A DNA stretch of 64,000 nucleotides, taken from assembly GCA_958298945.1 (NCBI GenBank), contig CATQJD010000003.1, forward strand, positions 124,001 through 188,000, given 5' to 3'. A model generated the notes under the pieces. That model did no database searches. It had not been told where the DNA came from and worked only from the letters and a program-made list of their open reading frames with translations. Shown here piece by piece: positions 1 to 14,466 of this stretch (the stretch's first letter is position 1; each line of letters begins with the position of its first letter). Position numbers and translations under genes: made by a program. This DNA comes from Atherix ibis. Its lineage: Eukaryota; Arthropoda; Insecta; Diptera; Athericidae.

Positions 1-734
1 CTACATCATATTCCTCTTAAATATACTACTTCATATTCATTTTAAACATACTACTTCATATTCCTCTTTAATATACTACTTAATATTCCTCTTAAACTTA
101 CTACTTCATATTCCTCTTAAACATACTACTTCATATTCCTCTTAAATATACTACTTCATATTCCTCTTAAATATACTACTTCATATTCCTCTTAAACATA
201 CTACTTCATATTCCTCTTAAACATACTACTTCATATTCCTCTTGAGCATACTACTTCATATTCCTCTTAAACATACTACTTCATATTCTTCTTAAATATA
301 CTACTTCATATTCCTCCTAAATATACTACTTCATATTCCTCTTAAACATACTACTTCATATTCCTCTTAACAGACTACTTCATATTCCTCTTAACACACC
401 ACTTTATATTCCTCTTAAACATACTACCTTATATTCCTCTTAAACATACTACTTCATATTCCTCTTAAACATACTACTTCATATTCCTCTTAAACATACT
501 ACTTCATATTGCTCTTAAGCATACTACTTCATATTCCTCTTAAACATACTACTTCATATTCCTCTTAAACATACTACTTCATATTCCTCTTAAACATACT
601 ACTTCATATTCATCTTAAACATACTACTTCATATTCCTCTTAAACATACTACTTCATATTCCTCTTAAATATACTACTTCCTATTCCTCTTAAACATACT
701 ACTTCATATTCCTCTTAAACATTCTACTTCATAT
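1..734. repeat. Older, diverged copy of part of the 1.77-2.19 kb segment
   Basis: The first ~420 bases line up with 1,774-2,190 at a constant distance of 1,773 bp. Shared rare monomers appear in the same order: ACATCATATT, CATTTTAAAC, CTTAATATT followed by AAACTTAC, CCTCCTAAATAT and the double 24-mer. Differences are present (for example CTTGAGCAT at 242 against CTTGAACAT at 2,015), so this copy is older than the 2,273-bp duplication that follows. From about 420 to 734 the order of variants is not clearly that of any one later block. Confidence 0.75.
363..410. repeat. Double 24-bp monomer, copy 1
   Basis: Two successive monomers are 24 bp instead of 25. The first reads CCTCTTAACAGACTAC and the second CCTCTTAACACACCAC, each missing one A of the AAA run. 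The phase of the array shifts by 2 here. The next monomer (411) carries CTACCTTAT, a change that follows most doublets. The second monomer ends ACTTTATATT, with C20T, unlike most other copies. Confidence 0.95.
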
Positions 735-2135
735 TCCTCTTAAATATACTACTTAATATTCCTCTGAAACATACTACTTCATATTCCTCTTAAACATACT
801 ACTTCATATTCATCTTAAACATACTACTTCATATTCCTCTTAAATATACTACTTCATATTCCTCTTAAACATACTACTTCATATTCCTCTTAAACATACT
901 ACTTCATATTCCTCTTAAATATACTACTTCATATTTCTCTTAAACATACTACTTCATATTCCTCTTAAACATACTACTTCATATTCCTCTTAAACATACT
1001 ACTTCATATTCCTCTTAAACATACTACTTCATATTCCTCTTAAGCATACTACTTCATATTCCTCTTAAATATACTACTTCATATTCCTCTTAAACATACT
1101 ACTTCATATTCCTCTTAAATATACTACTTCATATTCATCTTAAACATACTACTTCATATTCATCTTAAACATACTACTTCATATTCCTCTTAAACATACT
1201 ACTTCATATTCCTCTTAAACATAGTACTTCATATTTCTCTTAAACATACTACTTCATATTCCTCTTAAACATACTACTTCATATTCCTCTTAAATATACT
1301 ACTTCATATTCCTCTTAAACATACTACTTCATATTACTCTTAAACATACTACATCATATTCCTCTTAAATATACTACTTAATATTCCTCTGAAACATACT
1401 ACTTCATATTCCTCTTAAACATACTACTTCATATTCCTCTTAAACATAATACTTCATATTCCTCTTGAACTTACTACTTCATATTCCTCTTAAATATACT
1501 ACTTCATATTCCTCTTAAATATACTACTTCATATTCCTTTTAAACATACTACTCTATATTCCTCTTTAACATACTACTTCATATTCCTTTTAAACATACT
1601 ACTTCATATTCCTCTTAAACATACTACTTCATATTCCTCTTAAACTTACTACTTCATATTCCTCTTAAACATACTACTTCATATTCCTCTTAAATATACT
1701 ACTTCATATTCCTCTTAAACATACTACTTTATATTTCTCTTAAGCATACTACTTCATATTCCTCTTAAATATACTACATCATATTCCTCTTAAATATACT
1801 ACTTCATATTCATTTTAAACATACTACTTCATATTCCTCTTAAATATACTACTTAATATTCCTCTTAAACTTACTACTTCATATTCCTCTTAAACATACT
1901 ACTTCATATTCCTCTTAAATATACTACTTCATATTCCTCTTAAATATACTACTTCATATTCCTCTTAAACATACTACTTCATATTCCTCTTAAACATACT
2001 ACTTCATATTCCTCTTGAACATACTATTTCATATTCCTCTTAAACATACTACTTCATATTCTTCTTAAATACACTACTTCATATTCCTCCTAAATATACT
2101 ACTTCATATTCCTCTTAAACATACTACTTCATATT

Positions 2136-2183
2136 CCTCTTAACAGACTACTTCATATTCCTCTTAACACACCACTTCATATT
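2136..2183. repeat. Double 24-bp monomer, copy 2
   Basis: Same two short monomers as at 363, 1,773 bp further on. The following monomer reads AAACAGACTAC instead of the usual CTACCTTAT form. The only other doublet followed this way is its duplicate at 4,409. Confidence 0.95.
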
Positions 2184-4408
2184 CCTCTTAAACAGACTAC
2201 TTCATATTCCTCTTAAACATACTACTTCATATTCCTCTTAAACAAACTACTTCATATTCCTCTTAAATATACTACTTCATATTCCTCTTAAACATACTAC
2301 TTCATATTCCTCTTAAACATACTACTTCATATTCCTCTTAAGCATACTACTTCATATTCCTCTTAAACAGACTACTTCATATTCCTCTTAAACATACTAC
2401 TTCATATTCCTCTTAAACATACTACTTCATATTCATCTTAAACATACTACTTCATATTCCTCTTAAACATACTACTTCATATTCTTCTTAAATATACTAC
2501 TTCATATATCTCTTAAACATACTGCTTCATATTCCTCTTAAATATACTACTTCATATTCCTCTTAAGCCTACTACTTCATATTCCTCTTAAACATACTAC
2601 TTCACATTCCTCTTAAACATACTACTTCATATTCCTCTTAAACATACTGCTTCATATTCCTGTTAAACATACTACTTCATATTCCTCTTAAACATACTAC
2701 TTCATATTCATCTTAAACATACTACTTCATATTCCTCTTAAATATACTACTTCATATTCCTCTTAAACATACTACTTCATATTCCTCTTAAACATACTAC
2801 TTCATATTCCTCTTAAATATACTACTTCATATTCCTCTTAAACATACTACTTCATATTCCTCTTAAACATAATACTTCATATTCCTCTTAAACATACTAC
2901 TTCATATTAATCTTAAACATACTACTTCATATTCATCTTAAGCATACTACTTCATATTCCTCTTAAATATACTACTTCATATTCCTCTTAAACATACTAC
3001 TTCATATTCCTCTTAAATATACTACTTAATATTCCTCTGAAACATACTACTTCATATTCCTCTTAAACATACTACTTCATATTCATCTTAAACATACTAC
3101 TTCATATTCCTCTTAAATATACTACTTCATATTCCTCTTAAACATACTACTTCATATTCCTCTTAAACATACTACTTCATATTCCTCTTAAATATACTAC
3201 TTCATATTTCTCTTAAACATACTACTTCATATTCCTCTTAAACATACTACTTCATATTCCTCTTAAACATACTACTTCATATTCCTCTTAAACATACTAC
3301 TTCATATTCCTCTTAAGCATACTACTTCATATTCCTCTTAAATATACTACTTCATATTCCTCTTAAACATACTACTTCATATTCCTCTTAAATATACTAC
3401 TTCATATTCATCTTAAACATACTACTTCATATTCATCTTAAACATACTACTTCATATTCCTCTTAAACATACTACTTCATATTCCTCTTAAACATAGTAC
3501 TTCATATTTCTCTTAAACATACTACTTCATATTCCTCTTAAACATACTACTTCATATTCCTCTTAAATATACTACTTCATATTCCTCTTAAACATACTAC
3601 TTCATATTACTCTTAAACATACTACATCATATTCCTCTTAAATATACTACTTAATATTCCTCTGAAACATACTACTTCATATTCCTCTTAAACATACTAC
3701 TTCATATTCCTCTTAAACATAATACTTCATATTCCTCTTGAACTTACTACTTCATATTCCTCTTAAATATACTACTTCATATTCCTCTTAAATATACTAC
3801 TTCATATTCCTTTTAAACATACTACTCTATATTCCTCTTTAACATACTACTTCATATTCCTTTTAAACATACTACTTCATATTCCTCTTAAACATACTAC
3901 TTCATATTCCTCTTAAACTTACTACTTCATATTCCTCTTAAACATACTACTTCATATTCCTCTTAAATATACTACTTCATATTCCTCTTAAACATACTAC
4001 TTTATATTTCTCTTAAGCATACTACTTCATATTCCTCTTAAATATACTACATCATATTCCTCTTAAATATACTACTTCATATTCATTTTAAACATACTAC
4101 TTCATATTCCTCTTAAATATACTACTTAATATTCCTCTTAAACTTACTACTTCATATTCCTCTTAAACATACTACTTCATATTCCTCTTAAATATACTAC
4201 TTCATATTCCTCTTAAATATACTACTTCATATTCCTCTTAAACATACTACTTCATATTCCTCTTAAACATACTACTTCATATTCCTCTTGAACATACTAT
4301 TTCATATTCCTCTTAAACATACTACTTCATATTCTTCTTAAATACACTACTTCATATTCCTCCTAAATATACTACTTCATATTCCTCTTAAACATACTAC
4401 TTCATATT

Positions 4409-4456
4409 CCTCTTAACAGACTACTTCATATTCCTCTTAACACACCACTTCATATT
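4409..4456. repeat. Double 24-bp monomer, copy 3
   Basis: Exact duplicate of the 2,136 doublet and its flanks, 2,273 bp away, inside the second half of the recent tandem duplication. Confidence 0.95.
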
Positions 4457-5999
4457 CCTCTTAAACAGACTACTTCATATTCCTCTTAAACATACTACTT
4501 CATATTCCTCTTAAACAAACTACTTCATATTCCTCTTAAATATACTACTTCATATTCCTCTTAAACATACTACTTCATATTCCTCTTAAACATACTACTT
4601 CATATTCCTCTTAAGCATACTACTTCATATTCCTCTTAAACAGACTACTTCATATTCCTCTTAAACATACTACTTCATATTCCTCTTAAACATACTACTT
4701 CATATTCATCTTAAACATACTACTTCATATTCCTCTTAAACATACTACTTCATATTCTTCTTAAATATACTACTTCATATATCTCTTAAACATACTGCTT
4801 CATATTCCTCTTAAATATACTACTTCATATTCCTCTTAAGCCTACTACTTCATATTCCTCTTAAACATACTACTTCACATTCCTCTTAAACATACTACTT
4901 CATATTCCTCTTAAACATACTGCTTCATATTCCTGTTAAACATACTACTTCATATTCCTCTTAAACATACTACTTCATATTCATCTTAAACATACTACTT
5001 CATATTCCTCTTAAATATACTACTTCATATTCCTCTTAAACATACTACTTCATATTCCTCTTAAACATACTACTTCATATTCCTCTTAAATATACTACTT
5101 CATATTCCTCTTAAACATACTACTTCATATTCCTCTTAAACATAATACTTCATATTCCTCTTAAACATACTACTTCATATTAATCTTAAACATACTACTT
5201 CATATTCATCTTAAGCATACTACTTCATATTCCTCTTAAATATACTACTTCATATTCCTCTTAAACATACTACTTCATATTCCTCTTCAATATACTACTT
5301 CATATTCATCTTAAACACACTACTTCATATTCATCTTAAACATACTACTTCATATTCCTCTTAAACATTCTACTTCATATTCCTCTTAAATATACTACTT
5401 CATATTCCCCTTAAACATACTACTTCATATTCCTCTTAAACATACAACTTCATTTTCCTCTTAAATATACTACTTCATATTCCTCTTAAGCATACTACTG
5501 CATATTCCTCTTAAATATACTACTTCATATTCCCTTTAAATATACTACTTCTTATATCTCTTAAACATACTACTTCATATTCCTCTTAAACATACTACTT
5601 CATATTCCTCTTAAACATACTACTTCATATTCATATTAAATATACTACTTCATATTCCTCTTAAACATAATACTTCATATTCCTCTTAAACATACTACTT
5701 CATGTTCCTCTTAAACATACCACTTCATATTCATCTTAAACATACTACTTCATATTCCTCTTAAACATACTACTTCATATTCCTCTTAAATATACTACTT
5801 CATATATCTCTTAAACATACTGCTTCATATTCCTCTTAAATATACTACTTCATATTCCTCTTAAGCATACTACTTCATATTCCTCTTAAACATACTACTT
5901 CACATTCCTCTTAAACATACTACTTCATATTCCTCTTAAACATACTGCTTCATATTCCTCTTAAACATACTACTTCATATTCCTCTTAAACATACTACT

Positions 6000-6420
6000 T
6001 CATATTCATCTTAAACATACTACTTCATATTCCTCTTAAATATACTACTTCATATTCCTCTTAAACATACTACTTCATATTCCTCTTAAACATACTACTT
6101 CATATTCTTCTTAAATATACTACTTCATATTTTTCTTAAACATACTATTCCTCTTAAACATACTACTTCACACTCCTCTTAAACATACTACTTCATATTC
6201 ATCTTAAACATACTGCTTCATATTCCTCTTAAACATACTACTTCATATTCCTCTTAAACATACTACTTCATATTCATCTTAAACATACTACTTCATATTC
6301 CTCTTAAATATACTACTTCATATTCCTCTTAAACATACTACTTCATATTCCTCTTAAACATACTACTTCATATTCTTCTTAAATATACTACTTCATATTT
6401 TTCTTAAACATACTACTTCA
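6000..6420. repeat. Short local duplication, 268-bp spacing
   Basis: The pair CTTCTTAAATAT followed by TTTTCTTAAAC occurs at 6,107 and again at 6,375. The spacing is 268 bp, which is 11 monomers minus the 7 bases lost in the 18-bp monomer at 6,132. The flanking order of AAATAT and AAACAT monomers also repeats. Boundaries are approximate. Confidence 0.7.
6132..6149. repeat. 18-bp monomer (7-bp internal deletion), first occurrence
   Basis: Reads as a normal monomer until CATACTA, then jumps to TTCCTC, losing seven bases (CTTCATA or an equivalent register). The array phase changes by 7 at this point. The deletion is flanked by the dinucleotide TA, consistent with slippage between short direct repeats. 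The same lesion recurs at 8,348. Confidence 0.93.
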
Positions 6421-7399
6421 TATTCCTCTTAAACATACTACTTCATGTTCCTCTTAAACATACTACTTCATATTCCTCTTAAACATACTACTTCATATTC
6501 CTCTTAAACATACTACTTCATATTCCTCTTAAACATAGTACTTCATATTTCTCTTAAACATACTACTTCATATTCCTCTTAAACATACTACTTCATATTC
6601 CTCTTAAATATACTACTTCATATTCCTCCTAAACATACTACTTCATATTCCTCTTAAACATACGACTTCATATTCCTCTTAAATATACTACTTAATATTC
6701 CTCTGAAAAATACTACTTCATATTCCTCTTAAACATACTACTTCATATTCCTCTTAAACATACTACTTCATATTCCGCTTGAACTTACTACTTCATATTC
6801 TTCTTAAATATACTACTCTATATTCCTCTTAAACATACTACTTCACATTCCTTTTAAACATACTACTTCATATTCCTCTTAAACATACTACTTCATATTC
6901 CTCTTAAACTTACTACTTCATATTCCTCTTAAACATACTACTTCATATTCCTCTTAAATATACTACTTCATATTCCTCTTAAACATACTACTTTATATTT
7001 CTCTTTAGCATACTACTTCATATTCCTCTTAAATATACTACATCATATTCCTCTTAAATATACTACTTCATATTCATTTTAAACATACTACTTCATATTC
7101 CTCTTAAATATACTACTTAATATTCCTCTTAAACTTACTACTTCATATTCCTCTTAAACATACTACTTCATATTCCTCTTAAATATACTACTTCATATTC
7201 CTCTTAAATATACTACTTCATATTACTCTTAAACATACTACTTCATATTCCTCTTAAACATACTACTTCATATTCCTCTTGAACATACTACTTCATATTC
7301 CTCTTAAACATACTACTTCATATTCTTCTTAAATATACTACTTCATATTCCTCCTAAATACACTACTTCATATTCCTCTTAAACATACTACTTCATATT

Positions 7400-7447
7400 C
7401 CTCTTAACAGACTACTTCATATTCCTCTTAACACACCACTTCATATT
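7400..7447. repeat. Double 24-bp monomer, copy 4
   Basis: The CTTAACAGAC and CTTAACACACC pair, followed by the CTACCTTAT monomer at 7,448. Two monomers upstream sits CCTCCTAAATACAC. It lies 2,991 bp after copy 3, spanning one 18-mer and one doublet. Confidence 0.95.
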
Positions 7448-7482
7448 CCTCTTAAACATACTACCTTATATTCCTCTTAAAC

Positions 7483-10400
7483 ATACTACTTCATATTCCT
7501 CTTAAACATACTACTTCATATTCCTCTTAAACATACTACTTCATATTCCTCTTAAACAAACTACTTCATATTCCTCTTAAATATACTACTTCATATTCCT
7601 CTTAAACATACTACTTCATATTCCTCTTAAACATACTACTTCATATTCCTCTTAAGCATACTACTTCATATTCCTCTTAAACAGACTACTTCATATTCTT
7701 CTTAAACATACTACTTCATATTCCTCTTAAACATACTACTTCATATTCATCTTAAACATACTACTTCATATTCCTCTTAAACATACTACTTCATATTCCT
7801 CTTAAATATACTACTTCATATATCTCTTAAACATACTGCTTCATATTCCTCTTAAATACACTACTTCATATTCCTCTTAAGCATACTACTTCATATTCCT
7901 CTTAAACATACTACTTCACATTCCTCTTAAACATACTACTTCATATTCCTCTTAAACATACTGCTTCATATTCCTCTTAAACATACTACTTCATATTCCT
8001 CTTAAACATACTACTTCATATTCATCTTAAACATACTACTTCATATTCCTCTTAAATATACTACTTCATATTCCTCTTAAACATACTACTTCATATTTCT
8101 CTTAAACATACTACTTCATATTCCTCTTAAATATACTACTTCATATTTCTCTTAAACATACTACTTCATATTCCTCTTAAACATACTACTTCATATTCCT
8201 CTTAAACATACTACTTCATATTCCTCTTAAACATACTACTTCATATTCCTCTTAAGCATACTACTTCATATTCATCTTAAACATACTACTTCATATTCCT
8301 CTTAAACATACTACTTCATATTCCTCTTAAACATAGTACTTCATATTTCTCTTAAACATACTATTCCTCTTAAACATACTACTTCATATTCCTCTTAAAT
8401 ATACTACTTCATATTCCTCTTAAACATACTACTTCATATTCCTCTTAAACATACTATTTCATATTCCTCTTAAATATACTACTTAATATTCCTCTGAAAC
8501 ATACTACTTCATATTCCTCTTAAACATACTACTTCATATTCCTCTTAAACATACTACTTCATATTCCTCTTAAACATACTACTTCATATTCCTCTTAAAC
8601 ATACTACTTCATATTCCTCTTGCACTTACTACTTCATATTCCTCTTAAATATACTACTTCATATTCCTCTTAAATATACTACTTCATATTCCTTTTAAAC
8701 ATACTACTATATATTCCTCTTAAACATACTACTTCATATTCCTTTTAAACATACTACTTCATATTCCTCTTAAACATACTACTTCATATTCCTCTTAAAC
8801 ATACTACTTCATATTCCTCTTAAACATACTACTTCATATTCCTCTTAAACATACTACTTCATATTCCTCTTAAACATACTACTTCATATTCCTCTTGAAC
8901 TTACTACTTCATATTCCTCTTAAATATACTACTTCATATTCCTCTTAAATATACTACTTCATATTCCTTTTAAACATACTACTATATATTCCTCTTAAAC
9001 ATACTACTTCATATTCCTTTTAAACATACTACTTCATATTCCTCTTAAACATACTACTTCATATTCCTCTTAAACTTACTACTTCATATTCCTCTTAAAC
9101 ATACTACTTCATATTCCTCTTAAATATACTACTTCATATTCCTCTTAAACATACTACTTTATATTTCTCTTAAGCATACTACTTCATATTCCTCTTAAAT
9201 ATACTACTTCATATTCATTTTAAACATATTACTTCATATTCCTCTTAAATATACTACTTAATATTCCTCTTAAACTTACTACTTCATATTCCTCTTAAAC
9301 ATACTACTTCATATTCCTCTTAAACATACTACTTCATATTCCTCTTAAACAAACTACTTCATATTCCTCTTAAATATACTACTTCATATTCCTCTTAAAC
9401 ATACTACTTCATATTCCTCTTAAACATACTACTTCATATTCCTCTTAAGCATACTACTTCATATTCCTCTTAAACAGACTACTTCATATTCTTCTTAAAC
9501 ATACTACTTCATATTCCTCTTAAACATACTACTTCATATTCATCTTAAACATACTACTTCATATTCCTCTTAAACATACTACTTCATATTCCTCTTAAAT
9601 ATACTACTTCATATATCTCTTAAACATACTGCTTCATATTCCTCTTAAATACACTACTTCATATTCCTCTTAAGCATACTACTTCATATTCCTCTTAAAC
9701 ATACTACTTCACATTCCTCTTAAACATACTACTTCATATTCCTCTTAAACATACTGCTTCATATTCCTCTTAAACATACTACTTCATATTCCTCTTAAAC
9801 ATACTACTTCATATTCATCTTAAACATACTACTTCATATTCCTCTTAAATATACTACTTCATATTCCTCTTAAACATACTACTTCATATTTCTCTTAAAC
9901 ATACTACTTCATATTCCTCTTAAATATACTACTTCATATTTCTCTTAAACATACTACTTCATATTCCTCTTAAACATACTACTTCATATTCCTCTTAAAC
10001 ATACTACTTCATATTCCTCTTAAACATACTACTTCATATTCCTCTTAAGCATACTACTTCATATTCATCTTAAACATACTACTTCATATTCCTCTTAAAC
10101 ATACTACTTCATATTCCTCTTAAACATAGTACTTCATATTTCTCTTAAACATACTACTTCATATTCCTCTTAAACATACTACTTCATATTCCTCTTAAAT
10201 ATACTACTTCATATTCCTCTTAAACATACTACTTCATATTCCTCTTAAACATACTATTTCATATTCCTCTTAAATATACTACTTAATATTCCTCTGAAAC
10301 ATACTACTTCATATTCCTCTTAAACATACTACTTCATATTCCTCTTAAACATACTACTTCATATTCCTCTTAAACATACTACTTCATATTCCTCTTAAAC

Positions 10401-11124
10401 ATACTACTTCATATTCCTCTTGAACTTACTACTTCATATTCCTCTTAAATATACTACTTCATATTCCTCTTAAATATACTACTTCATATTCCTTTTAAAC
10501 ATACTACTATATATTCCTCTTAAACATACTACTTCATATTCCTTTTAAACATACTACTTCATATTCCTCTTAAACATACTACTTCATATTCCTCTTAAAC
10601 ATACTACTTCATATTCCTCTTAAACATACTACTTCATATTCCTCTTAAACATACTACTTCATATTCCTCTTAAACATACTACTTCATATTCCTCTTGAAC
10701 TTACTACTTCATATTCCTCTTAAATATACTACTTCATATTCCTCTTAAATATACTACTTCATATTCCTTTTAAACATACTACTATATATTCCTCTTAAAC
10801 ATACTACTTCATATTCCTTTTAAACATACTACTTCATATTCCTCTTAAACATACTACTTCATATTCCTCTTAAACTTACTACTTCATATTCCTCTTAAAC
10901 ATACTACTTCATATTCCTCTTAAATATACTACTTCATATTCCTCTTAAACATACTACTTTATATTTCTCTTAAGCATACTACTTCATATTCCTCTTAAAT
11001 ATACTACTTCATATTCATTTTAAACATATTACTTCATATTCCTCTTAAATATACTACTTAATATTCCTCTTAAACTTACTACTTCATATTCCTCTTAAAC
11101 ATACTACTTCATATTCCTCTTAAA
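7483..11124. repeat. 1.8-kb tandem duplication (7,483-9,275 and 9,276-11,124)
   Basis: Line-by-line comparison shows the same variant order at a distance of 1,793 bp before 8,366 and exactly 1,800 bp (72 monomers) after it. The change of 7 is the 18-mer at 8,348, present only in the first copy. One substitution was seen: TTGCACTT at 8,621 against TTGAACTT at 10,421. Alignment ends at 9,325/11,125 and begins after the CTACCTTAT difference near 7,465. A subsegment around CTTGAACTT, CCTTTTAAAC and CTATATATT also appears twice within each copy, 275 bp apart (8,616 and 8,891). Confidence 0.92.
8348..8365. repeat. 18-bp monomer (7-bp internal deletion), second occurrence
   Basis: Begins TCTCTTAAAC and loses the same seven bases as the monomer at 6,132. 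The corresponding monomer in the second copy of the 1.8-kb duplication (10,141) is full length. Either the deletion happened here after that duplication, or it was repaired or replaced in the other copy. The upstream neighbour carries CATAGTAC. Confidence 0.93.
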
Positions 11125-13815
11125 TATACTACTTCATATTCCTCTTAAATATACTACTTCATATTCCTCTTAAACATACTACTTCAGAGTCCTCTTAAAT
11201 ATACTACTTAATATTCCTCTGAAACATACTACTTCATATTCCTCTTAAACATACTACTTCATATTCCTCTTAAACATACTACTTCATATTCCTCTTGAAC
11301 TTACTACTTCATATTCCTCTTAAATATACTACTTCATATTCCTCTTAAATATACTACTTCATATTCCCTTTAAACATACTACTCTATATTCCTCTTAAAC
11401 ATACTACTTCATATTCCTCTTAAACTTACTACTTCATATTCCTCTTAAATATACTACTTCATATTACTCTTAAACATACTACTTTATATTTCTCTTAAGC
11501 ATACTACTTCATATTCGTCTTAAATATACTACATCATATTCCTCTTAAATATACTACTTCATATTCATTTTAAACATACTACTTCATATTCCTCTTAAAT
11601 ATACTACTTAATATTCCTCTTAAACTTACTACTTCATATTCCTCTTAAACATACTACTTCATATTCCTCTTAAATATACAACTTCATATTCCTCTTAAAT
11701 ATACTACTTTATATTACTCTTAAACATACTACTTCATATTCCTCTTAAACATACTACTTCATATTCCTCTTAAACATACTACTTCATATTTCTCTTAAAC
11801 ATACTACTTCATATTCCTCTTAAGCATACTACTTCATATTCCTCTTAAATATACTACTTCATATTACTCTTAAACATACTACTTCATATTACTCTTAAAT
11901 ATACTACTTCATATTCATCTTAAACATACTACTTCATATTCATCTTAAACATACTACTTCATATTCCTCTTAAACATACTACTTCATATTCCTCTTAAAC
12001 ATAGTACTTCATATTTCTCTTAAACATACTACTTCATATTCCTCTTAAACATACTACTTCATATTCCTCTTAAATATACTACTTCATATTCCTCTTAAAC
12101 ATACTACTTCATATTCCTCTTAAACATACTATTTCATATTCCTCTTAAATATACTACTTAATATTCCTCTGAAACATACTACTTCATATTCCTCTTAAAC
12201 ATACTACTTCATATTCCTCTTAAACATACTACTTCATATTCCTCTTGAACTTACTACTTCATATTCCTCTTAAATATACTACTTCATATTCCTCTTAAAT
12301 ATACTACTTCATATTCCTTTTAAACATACTACTCTATATTCCTCTTAAACATACTACTTCATATTCCTGTTAAACATACTACTTCATATTCCTCTTAAAC
12401 ATACTACTTCATATTCATCTTAAACATACTACTTCATATTCCTCTTAAATATACTACTTCATATTCCTCTTAAACATACTACTTCATATTCCTCTTAAAC
12501 ATACTACTTCATATTCCTCTAAAGTATACTACTTCATATTCCTCTTAAACATACTACTTCATATTCCTCTTAAACATAATACTTCATATTCCTCTTAAAC
12601 ATACTACTTCATATTAATCTTAAACATACTACTTCATATTCCTCTTAAGCATACTACTTCATATTCCTCTTAAATATACTACTTCATATTCCTCTTAAAC
12701 ATACTACGTCATATTCCTCTTCAATATACTACTTCATATTCATCTTAAACATACTACTTCATATTCATCTTAAACATACTACTTCATATTCCTCTTAAAC
12801 ATTCTACTTCATATTCCTCTTAAATATACTACTTCATATTCCCCTTAAACATACTACTTCATATTCCTCTTAAACATACAACTTCATTTTCCTCTTAAAT
12901 ATACTACTTCTTATTCCTCTTAAGCATACTACTGCATATTCCTCTTAAATATACTACTTCATATTCCCTTTAAATATACTACTTCATATATCTCTTAAAC
13001 ATACTACTTCATATTCCTCTTAAACATACTACCTCATATTCCTCTTAAACATACTACTTCATATTCATATTAAATATACTACTTCATATTCCTCTTAAAC
13101 CTAATACTTCATATTCCTCTTAAACATACTACTTCATGTTCCTCTTAAACATACTACTTCATATTCATCTTAAACATACTACTTCATATTCCTCTTAAAC
13201 ATACTACTTCATATTCCTCTTAAATATACTACTTCATATATCTCTTAAACATACTGCTTCATATTCCTCTTAAATATACTACTTCATATTCCTCTTAAGC
13301 ATACTACTTCATATTCCTCTTAAACATACTACTTCACATTCCTCTTAAACATACTACTTCATATTCATCTTAAACATACTACTTCATATTCCTCTTAAAT
13401 ATACTACTTCATATTCCTCTTAAACATACTACTTCATATTCCTCTTAAACATACTACTTCATATTCTTCTTAAATATACTACTTCATATTTTTCTTAAAC
13501 ATACTACTTCATATTCCTCTTAAACATACTACTTCATACTCCTCTTAAACATACTACTTCATATTCCTCTTAAACATACTACTTCATATTCCTCTTAAGC
13601 ATACTACTTCATATTCCTCTTAAATATACTACTTCATATTCCTCTTAAATATACTACTTCATATTCCTCTTAAATATACTACTTCATATTCATCTTAAAC
13701 ATACTACTTCATATTCATCTTAAACATACTACTTCATATTCCTCTTAAACATACTACTTCATATTCCTCCTAAACATACTACTTCATATTCCTCCTAAAC
13801 ATACGACTTCATATT

Positions 13816-13841
13816 CCTCTTAAATATACTACTTATATATT
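13816..13841. repeat. 26-bp monomer with one-base insertion
   Basis: The end of this monomer reads ACTTATATAT, where related copies read ACTTAATAT, and it is followed by TTCTCTGAAAC. The array phase shifts by +1 between 13,816 and 13,842. It belongs to the linked pair 'CTTAATATT then CTCTGAAAC' seen elsewhere (for example 766 and 3,039), so the insertion is a private change of this copy. Confidence 0.85.
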
Positions 13842-14466
13842 TCTCTGAAACATACTACTTCATATTCCTCTTAAACATACTACTTCATATTCCTCTTAAA
13901 CATACTACTTCATATTCCGCTTGAACTTACTACTTCATATTCTTCTTAAATATACTACTACATATTCCTCTTAAATATACTACTTCATATTCCTTTTAAA
14001 CATACTACTCTATATTCCTCTTTAACATACTACTTCATATTCCTTTTAAACATACTACTTCAGATTCCTCTTAAACATACTACTTCATATTCCTCTTAAA
14101 CTTACTACTTCATATACCTCTTAAACATACTACTTCATATTCTTCTTAAATATACTACTTCATATTCCTCTTAAACATACTACTTTATATTTCTCTTAAG
14201 CATACTACTTCATATTTCTCTTAAATATACTACATCATATTCCTCTTAAATATACTACTTCATATTCATTTTAAACATACTACTTCATATTCCTCTTAAA
14301 TATACTACTTAATATTCCTCTTAAACTTACTACTTCATATTCCTCTTAAACATACTACTTAATATTCCTCTTAAATATACTACTTCATATTCCTCTTAAA
14401 TATACTACTTCATATTACTCTTAAACATACTACTTCATATTCCTCTTAAACATACTACTTCATATT

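Larger units (their letters stand above)
735..5280. repeat. 2,273-bp tandem duplication, no difference found (735-3,007 and 3,008-5,280)
   Basis: Every rare variant I compared at position x in 735-3,007 recurs at x+2,273. Examples are CTCTGAAAC (766/3,039), CATAGTACTT, ACTCTATATT with CTCTTTAAC, TTGAACATACTATTTC, the double 24-mer (2,136/4,409), TAAGCCTAC, CCTGTTAAAC (2,662/4,935) and TATTAATCTT. The unit is 91 monomers, 91x25 minus 2 for the doublet. Alignment fails upstream of about 735 (661 against 2,934 differ), and downstream at 5,285, where TCTTCAATAT replaces TCTTAAATAT. No substitution was found between the copies by eye. This marks a very recent event, or an assembly duplication. Confidence 0.93.
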
